In this document: positions 1 to 4,114 of the stretch, in pieces
How the letters are laid out: the number at the start of each line of letters is the position of its first letter
Position numbering within the stretch: the stretch's first letter is position 1
DNA from: JAZDEY01 sp043808325 [NCBI: Candidatus Eiseniibacteriota bacterium]
GTDB lineage: Bacteria; Arandabacterota; Arandabacteria; Arandabacterales
NCBI GenBank assembly: GCA_043808325.1
Contig: JAZDEY010000039.1
Location: 1 to 14,750 of the forward strand
Direction of reading: 5' to 3'
DNA: 14,750 nucleotides
Position numbers and translations under genes: made by a program
Notes under the pieces: model-generated
Databases searched by the model: none
What the model saw: the letters and a program-made list of their open reading frames with translations, nothing else
What the model was told of the DNA's origin: nothing

Positions 1-3
1 CCC

Positions 4-129
4 GTTTCGGTCCAAAGTGACCACCTGTTTCGGACTCCCCCCAAAAGTGGTCAATTGAAACCGAAATCACCGGTCAGTTTGCTCCGAAATCAGTGGTCAA
101 TAATTTCCGAAATCGGTGGTCAACAATCT
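4..129. mobile_element. Multi-repeat end of an IS21-like insertion sequence (partial)
   Basis: Three direct copies with a period of exactly 23 bp begin at 61, 84 and 107, each starting CCGAAATC and containing GGTCA; a partial fourth copy starts at 130. Inverted versions lie to the left (TGACCACCTGTTTCGG at 18-33, GTTTCGG at 4-10). Several short repeats of the CCGAAAT...GGTCA type in both orientations are what I know from the ends of IS21-family elements, where the transposase binds. The istA/istB genes would lie left of the window. The exact terminus cannot be placed; CA around 123-124 is one candidate. The assignment rests on the repeat pattern alone. Confidence 0.5.
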
Positions 130-317
130 CCGAAATCCGCAATATCAAAGCGAAACTGGTTGCCGCTGGGTTTGTGATGCGGGGGACCGGCTCTGAGCAC
201 CGGTTCTATGATGGAAGGATACCCGTGGACATCCTTCCGTACGGAGTGGGTTTGCTTCAAGACAACCTGAGGTTCAACAAGTCAAATCCTTCTGTAACCT
301 CATGGATGAGCCTGTGA
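129..317 (+). pseudogene. AbiEii-like nucleotidyltransferase fragment
   Basis: The frame read from 129 encodes a short piece with KAKLVAAGFVMRGTGSEHRF followed by GRIPVDILPYGVG. The pattern 'AGF...HRF...G.PVDILP.G' resembles the middle of predicted nucleotidyltransferases of the AbiEii/AbiGii toxin group, where these residues form the strands around the nucleotide-binding site. The piece starts directly at the IS-like repeats and loses recognisable similarity after about 258; the frame closes at 317. It is therefore a remnant without its own start, probably cut by the insertion on its left and by a deletion on its right. The family call is from motif memory only. Confidence 0.45.
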
Positions 318-412
318 GCGCCGCTGTAAGGGAAGGCATTCGAATCGCCCGACTGCAGGTTTCAGAGTTCGCGGACCTGGTATCCGCCTTCAAGATGGGC
401 CTCGGCATCTGA
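269..412 (+). pseudogene. Helical C-terminal fragment, unrecognised
   Basis: In another plus-strand frame, 269-412 encodes an alpha-helix-like stretch (MDEPVSAAVREGIRIARLQ, then EFADLVSAFKMGLGI) ending at TGA 410-412. There is no start codon in a sensible place and no Shine-Dalgarno site. It overlaps the end of the nucleotidyltransferase fragment in a shifted frame, so it could be the tail of the same gene after a deletion and frameshift, or the end of another gene. I do not recognise the family. Confidence 0.3.
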
Positions 413-687
413 TGATGATCCGTCTTCGGGATGCCGTCGCTTCCGTCATCAATGGCAAGTGACCTGAGCCCCCCGACACGGCTGCCAGCGGGAAGTATAC
501 TTGACAAATGGACGTCCAAATGGCAAGTACGCTTTCATCGTCAGACGACCTCTGCCATCAAATGCTGCGCGACTGGGGGTGCAAGCTTGATTTGTCTGAA
601 TTGATGGTTCCCAGGTGGTGTATCTACCATGTCGTTCACCAGATCGGATTTGGGAACCTCAATTGAGAGAGGCATGCCGTGCTCCGT
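413..687. other. Stretch without a recognisable gene
   Basis: I see no supported coding region, RNA gene or terminator here on either strand. Short open frames exist but have no ribosome site or familiar motif. The region sits between two decayed genes and is probably degraded sequence. Confidence 0.4.
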
Positions 688-1003
688 TCACTTAGCCAGT
701 CTTGCAAGGTCATCGTTGTTTCCTACCAGAAAGATCCTCTTCGCTGAAGGTCTTGACGGCCAGGCCCCTGAGCTCCTCGTAAACTGCCGAGTCGCGATTG
801 ACCTGGTAGTATTTCTGGCGGCCTTCCTGTTGGCAGTTGAGTAGCCCCATGCGCGCAAGTTTCGCGAGCTCGCGGCTCAGGTTGGTTGAGTCTTCCCCGA
901 GGATGCCGGTCAGCTGTCGGACGAAGTACCGTTCGTCCGGGTGAGTGACAAGCTATGCCAGTGCCCTTGCGCGGATCTTCGAGCCGAATAGGTTTTCCAG
1001 CAT
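688..1003 (-). pseudogene. Broken winged-helix (ArsR-like) regulator of the HTH-nucleotidyltransferase type
   Basis: On the minus strand ATG at 1003 starts MLENLFGSKIRARALA, then an in-frame TAG at 953-955 stops translation. The same frame continues cleanly with HPDERYFVRQLTGILGEDS, TNLSRELAKLARMGLL and EGRQKYYQVN, a classic winged-helix fold (recognition helix around STNLSRELAKL, wing around EGRQKYYQ) of the small regulators that often carry a C-terminal nucleotidyltransferase domain. This frame ends at TGA 710-712. A shifted frame then gives FLVGNNDDLARLAK to a stop at 688-690, which may be the far C-terminus, so the nucleotidyltransferase part appears deleted. The TAG could come from a TGG tryptophan codon by one base change. 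Its promoter and operators are intact (1016-1072). Confidence 0.7.
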
Positions 1004-1055
1004 GACCGCCTCGTTTGCAGTGAATCTTACTGCACTTGCAGTCAAATATACTGCA
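982..1055. repeat. 74-bp repeat, copy 1 (pairs with 13560-13633)
   Basis: This segment matches 13560-13633 in the same orientation with 69 of 74 positions identical by my count. It covers both palindromic operators, the -10 box, the ribosome site and the first seven codons of the minus-strand winged-helix regulator. Confidence 0.85.
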
Positions 1056-1072
1056 ATGACCGTGCTTGTCAA
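1016..1072 (-). promoter_or_regulatory. Promoter with twin TGCAGT-N7-ACTGCA operators of the broken regulator
   Basis: Reading the minus strand, -35 TTGACA (1067-1072) and -10 TATATT (1045-1050) are separated by 16 bp. Two palindromes TGCAGT-N7-ACTGCA lie at 1037-1055, over the -10 box, and 1016-1034, just downstream. They start 21 bp apart, two helical turns, so both would face the same side of the DNA. The regulator's ATG is at 1003. This arrangement suggests a dimeric winged-helix protein repressing its own gene; that role is inferred. Confidence 0.65.
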
Positions 1073-1251
1073 GACAAACCTGGGTCGGGGTTCATTCGCT
1101 CGCGGCTTTAGGTCCGGCCCGTGCTCTGGATATGGGTTATCGTCGAACCTAAGGAGATTCAAGGGCCATTTATTGGTAGGGGGGCTGGATTTTGACCAGC
1201 GCCCTTTGGGTTATGAGTGTGTTCGGCGGTCTGAACACGGGAACACGCTCC

Positions 1252-1350
1252 AAACTGCTTGCCGCGTGGTGTCCTCCGCTGTACACTGCTCTGGCAATTC
1301 GCTGACACTGCATGGCGATAGGTCGGTAGCGGTTGGCGAGATTTCCTCCG
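1252..1350. repeat. About 100-bp dispersed repeat, copy 1 (pairs with 3958-4057)
   Basis: The two copies are direct repeats. The first 32 positions are identical, then similarity drops to scattered differences around a shared GGCAATTC and GGCGATAGGTCGG. This copy has TTGCCG at 1259-1264 and TACACT at 1282-1287, a weaker version of the possible promoter in copy 2, and has lost the GCGGC/GCCGC inverted repeat. I do not recognise the element. Nothing else is supported between about 1073 and 1398. Confidence 0.75.
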
Positions 1351-1398
1351 GGCTTCGGATCGTCCAGACGGTGTCTGGACAGTCTGCGGCGTGCCCGG

Positions 1399-2124
1399 TT
1401 ACAGCACGCCAGGCTTTATCCAGCAGTGGCCAGGCGGAGACCGGGCAGATCCCACGAAGGGGAGGACCTCCACGCGCTCGTGGAGGCGGTATCGATCCTT
1501 GCCGGGATAGACCACGTACAGAGCCCTGAGACCCAAGTCCTCAAGAGCCACATGCATGGACCGCGTCATTGAGGGAGCGTCAGCGCACTTGAACTCGAAT
1601 CCGTAGCGCTGGCCGTCACGGATCACCATCAGGTCGAGCTCTGCGCCGCGCTGTGTGGCCCAGAAGTATGCGTCCCTATCCCCGAGCAGAGCCAGCGCTT
1701 GCTCAAGCGCGAAGCCTTCCCAGGAGGCTCCGTAACGCGGGTGGGCTCGGAGCTGATCCATACTCTTGATTCCCAAGAGGAAGTGGAGTAACCCGCTGTC
1801 CCGAAGATACACCTTAGGCGACTTGACTTGCCGCTTACCTACGTTCTCGTGCCAGGGTGCGAGCACCCTGAGCGTGAAGGCGCCGCTCAGTATGTCCAAG
1901 TAGTGTCTAGCCGTCGCGGGCGTGACATCCATGGAGCGAGCTGCCTCTGAGGTGTTCCACACCTGGGCGTGGTAGTGTGCGACCATCGTCCATCTGTTTC
2001 TTCGGCGTTGTGCGGCCGGGTCGGCGGTGCCCTGTGGTGGGGCGCCTGACTCGCCGCTATTCCCTTGAAACCCGACCCCGCTTGGTATAGACTCACAAGA
2101 CGCGATTTCCCTTGGTCGGAACAA
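1399..2124 (-). pseudogene. DUF4143 ATPase, C-terminal part only
   Basis: The minus-strand frame contains WTMVAHYHAQVWNTSEAARS (HTH-like), ARHYLDILSGAFTLRVLAPW, then GKRQVKSPKVYLRDSGLLHF, and later a nuclease-like fold with GAELDLMVIRDGQRYGFEFK. These are hallmarks of the C-terminal DUF4143 region of the widespread 'ATP-binding protein' family, which normally has an AAA/Walker domain of about 200 residues in front. Here the frame before WTM is low-quality sequence with no Walker A or B motif, so the ATPase half is missing. The recognisable part runs from about 2005 down to about 1440. It sits just upstream of the TAC locus on the opposite strand. Function in this family is poorly known; this copy is very likely dead. 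Confidence 0.75.
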
Positions 2125-2298
2125 GAACGCCTTTGTCTTGACTCATTTCAAGGTGCGGTGAGAGGTCCACAAACTCCTCGGCGTGAAGCAACTATCGCGG
2201 GACCGCTCCCCCCAAGAGCAATGGATTCGAAGGTCCAAGTCGGCCGCTTAGAAATCTAAAGCCAGGAAACTACCTGCCGATGGAGCAAGAGAAAGGTC

Positions 2299-2328
2299 TT
2301 GACATATGATATCGTATACGATATCATA
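2299..2328 (+). promoter_or_regulatory. TAC operon promoter overlapping a perfect 24-bp palindrome
   Basis: TTGACA (2299-2304) and TATCAT (2322-2327) are 17 bp apart, a near-consensus sigma70-type promoter. A perfect palindrome spans 2305-2328, with half-site TATGATATCGTA and its mirror, so it fills the spacer and -10 box exactly. A repressor bound here would block RNA polymerase. The natural candidate is the HicB antitoxin, alone or with HicA, whose ribbon-helix-helix domain would bind a two-fold symmetric site. Repressor identity is inferred from position. Confidence 0.8.
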
Positions 2329-2340
2329 GCACCAGGTAGC

Positions 2341-2589
2341 TAAGGAGCGGGCACAATGTTCTGCGGGGTTACCAGATCACTCTGTTGGCCACGGGTTGGC
2401 ATTAGGGGACGCAGCGAATCGTGGGAAGTGGCGAGGAACGCAAGGCACGTCGGATTAGAGAGGCGATATTCGATCGTAGCCGCCAAACGAATCTCAGAAT
2501 CGGTGACTTCATATGGTACTTGCGATACAGAGGTTTCGAGGTCAAAGGGACGGCGTGCGGGTACAAGACTTATCACCGCAGCCTATTGA
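2341..2589 (+). other. Strong ribosome site and out-of-frame leader ORF before hicA
   Basis: TAAGGAG (2341-2347) sits 8 bp before ATG 2356, an excellent translation start only about 20 nt after the expected transcription start. The frame it opens (77 codons, stop ending at 2589) resembles no protein I know and overlaps the first ~170 bp of the hicA frame in a shifted register. In the hicA frame there is a TAG at 2403-2405, so ATG 2356 cannot feed into HicA without a frameshift. It could be a regulatory leader, a decayed start, or a base error. I do not claim a functional peptide. Confidence 0.35.
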
Positions 2590-2723
2590 AAAGGGAGGGT
2601 ATACCGCCGATTTTGACTTTCCACCGTTGGCACCCCAGGCAGAAATCAGGATACCAGGTTAGTTTCGCTGTAATCAGTGCTGCGAAGGCAATGATTGAGG
2701 CACTTGACGAAATCGAGCAATAG
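2421..2723 (+). CDS. hicA: HicA-like toxin of a toxin-antitoxin-chaperone module
   Basis: HicA toxins are small dsRBD-fold ribonucleases that cut mRNA and stop growth when released from HicB. This 100-residue protein fits the HicA subfamily with an N-terminal 'AIF' helix: REAIFDRS near residue 13, a helix IGDFIWYLRYRGFEV at 27-41, a central strand region, FHRWHP at 67-72 and a C-terminal helix with YQVSFAVISAAKAMIEAL. The usual GSH-type catalytic motif is not present; its place is taken by GYKTYH (47-52), so the catalytic residue may be His52, His68 or His71, or activity may be altered. GTG 2421 fits the family length, but its ribosome site is weak (AGGGG 2404-2408, 12 bp away). The gene ends 13 bp before hicB. 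The family call rests on the pattern plus the unambiguous HicB partner. Confidence 0.7.
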   Translation: MGSGEERKARRIREAIFDRSRQTNLRIGDFIWYLRYRGFEVKGTACGYKTYHRSLLKREGIPPILTFHRWHPRQKSGYQVSFAVISAAKAMIEALDEIEQ

Positions 2724-2736
2724 GCCGGGAGGGAGC

Positions 2737-3246
2737 GTGTCAAAGCGGAGTCTGGAGCAGTATCTCAGCCTTAAGTATCCCATGCGTGTAACCGAGCGAG
2801 AAGGTCTGTTCGAGGTGGAGTTCCCGGACCTGAAGGGTTGCATTGCGCACGGCACAACGCCGAACAAGGCTTACAAGAACGCCCTTGCTGCCAGGAGGGA
2901 GTGGCTTGAGACGGCGATGGAGCTCGGAATAGAAATCCCGGAGCCGAGACCCGAAGAGGCCGAGGACTACTCAGGACGCTTCCTGGTCAGATGTACGAAG
3001 GCCCTGCACTGGAACTTGACGCAGCTCGCCAAGCGCCAAGGCGTGAGTCTAAATCACCTGGTGGCAAGTGCGCTCTCTTCCTATGTGGGGGCCGAGGGTG
3101 CACTTGAAGTTTACTGGAACTTGAAGCCAGAGGTTTTGCCTTACTCCTGTGTGGACGCGGCGGGTTTCGGCAACGCCGCGGTTGGGGAGCAAGAGCCTGT
3201 GGTGTATGGACATGGGAGCGAATATCGACGACTCGAGGCGTGCTGA
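2737..3246 (+). CDS. hicB: HicB antitoxin with C-terminal chaperone-addiction-like tail
   Basis: HicB neutralises HicA by direct binding and represses the operon. From GTG 2737 (ribosome site GGAGG 2728-2732) it is 169 residues. Residues 12-75 form the partial RNase H-like HicB fold (GLFEVEFPDLKGCIAHG, then a helix with WLETAMELGIEIPEP). Residues 80-118 are a ribbon-helix-helix DNA-binding domain (GRFLVRCTKALHWNLTQLA, then GVSLNHLVASALSSYVG). Most HicB proteins end about here. This one carries about 50 more residues, including ALEVYWNLKPEVLPY at 122-136, rich in aromatic and aliphatic residues. Next to a SecB-like gene, this is best read as a chaperone addiction (ChAD) region. An upstream GTG at 2695 overlaps hicA and has no good ribosome site. 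The stop lies 13 bp before secB. Confidence 0.88.
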   Translation: MSKRSLEQYLSLKYPMRVTEREGLFEVEFPDLKGCIAHGTTPNKAYKNALAARREWLETAMELGIEIPEPRPEEAEDYSGRFLVRCTKALHWNLTQLAKRQGVSLNHLVASALSSYVGAEGALEVYWNLKPEVLPYSCVDAAGFGNAAVGEQEPVVYGHGSEYRRLEAC

Positions 3247-3259
3247 GGAGAGCGTTCAA

Positions 3260-3799
3260 ATGCAGCCTAAATCAGATCGTGCCAAGCAGCCTCAAGAGCG
3301 GCCGGGGCCAGCCGCATACGAGGCATTCATCAAAGGCCTTGAGATAAAGGAAATCCTGCTATCCGAGGCGACTATCAAGAACCGGGCTCTCCGTTCGGTT
3401 CCATCAGGGGCGAAGCTTAGGTTTCGGAGCAGCGCTTCCCTCGCTGAGCGACAGCGTGATGAGTTCGCTGTTCGTTGTGAGTGCCATCTGGAGGTAATCG
3501 GCGGCAAGCCAGACGATGTGCTGCTCGAGATTGGCGCAGCCTTCCTGTTGGAGTACTCGACTCAAGTCACTGTCAGTCCAGTCATGTTCGAAATGTTCAA
3601 ACAGACCAGCCTCTATCTGCATGTCTGGCCCTACTTCCGCGAGTTCATCCAGTCCGCGATGGTGCGCTGTGGGGTGCCCTCCTTCACGCTTCCGGTGGTG
3701 AAGATCGCGGGTAAAGACGTGCGAGCTGAGCTGGGTACCCGTCAGCGTAAGCAGCGGAACAAGATGCGAGCAGCAGCGGACGCGCCGTCCTTGAAGTAA
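3260..3799 (+). CDS. secB: SecB-like chaperone of the TAC module
   Basis: The 179-residue product has the SecB fold signature: an N-terminal strand region (GLEIKEILLSEATIKN, 26-41), strands EFAVRCECHLEVIG and LLEIGAAFLLEYS, then LYLHVWPYFREFIQSAM (118-134) and GVPSFTLPVV (138-147). The WPYFREF motif followed by a hydrophobic TLP segment is typical of SecB. A basic tail (RQRKQRNKMR) follows. General SecB delivers precursors to SecA; TAC versions instead hold a dedicated antitoxin and protect it from proteolysis. The operon position directly after hicB favours the TAC role. The start is ATG 3260 with GAGGAG at 3245-3250, overlapping the hicB stop; an earlier GTG at 3149 would overlap hicB by about 100 bp and give an unlikely N-terminus. 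Confidence 0.87.
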   Translation: MQPKSDRAKQPQERPGPAAYEAFIKGLEIKEILLSEATIKNRALRSVPSGAKLRFRSSASLAERQRDEFAVRCECHLEVIGGKPDDVLLEIGAAFLLEYSTQVTVSPVMFEMFKQTSLYLHVWPYFREFIQSAMVRCGVPSFTLPVVKIAGKDVRAELGTRQRKQRNKMRAAADAPSLK

Positions 3800-3957
3800 A
3801 TCCTACTGTGGTTGCGGCAAGGGGTGCTGCTGAGTTAGCAAGCGCGGACTCATCCTCGGCTTACCTATTCGGCCAGCGGTGAGATGTCGAATCCTCGTCC
3901 ACCCGGTCCTCCTCCTCGCCAACATCTCCTGCTCCGCGAGCCTCTCCCGTTTGCCGT

Positions 3958-4057
3958 AAACTGCTTGCCGCGTGGTGTCCTCCGCTGTATACTGCTGCGG
4001 CAATTCAGCCGCAATGCAGGGCGATAGGTCGGGAGCGGTTGGCCGATGATTTCCATC
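3958..4057. repeat. About 100-bp dispersed repeat, copy 2 (pairs with 1252-1350)
   Basis: This direct repeat of 1252-1350 lies 58 bp before the glucan synthase start. It contains a perfect inverted repeat GCGGC-N6-GCCGC (3997-4012), flanked by an outer CTGC/GCAG pair, which could form a stem-loop. In the same region 3800-4114 I see no supported gene; minus-strand open frames here are not convincing. Confidence 0.75.
3965..3993 (+). promoter_or_regulatory. Possible promoter of the glucan synthase gene
   Basis: TTGCCG (3965-3970) and TATACT (3988-3993) are 17 bp apart and point toward the large gene. Transcription would start near 4000, placing the GCGGC/GCCGC inverted repeat at the very 5' end of a leader of about 115 nt. 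The -35 box matches consensus at only 4 of 6 positions, so this is a candidate only. Confidence 0.4.
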
Positions 4058-4114
4058 CAGTGAATCCATCGCGGTTTCTCGGAGCATAGGCTCGAGGCGT
4101 AGACCAAGGACCAA

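Noticed and set aside
61-136. Regular 23-bp repeats as a CRISPR array
   Set aside because: The repeated core and the variable part together make only 23 bp, and inverted copies occur nearby; this fits insertion-sequence ends, not a repeat-spacer array.
945-1529. 194-codon plus-strand open frame
   Set aside because: It runs antisense to the regulator promoter and through a dispersed repeat, has no ribosome site and reads as low-quality protein.
2137-2152. CTTGA-N6-TCAAG inverted repeat
   Set aside because: It is short, with no promoter or gene start at a fitting distance; chance occurrence is likely.
2695-2736. Upstream GTG start for hicB
   Set aside because: It overlaps hicA and lacks a ribosome site; GTG 2737 has GGAGG just upstream and a normal HicB N-terminus.
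3149-3259. Longer N-terminus for the SecB-like protein from GTG 3149
   Set aside because: It would overlap hicB by nearly 100 bp and add residues unlike SecB; ATG 3260 has a clear ribosome site.
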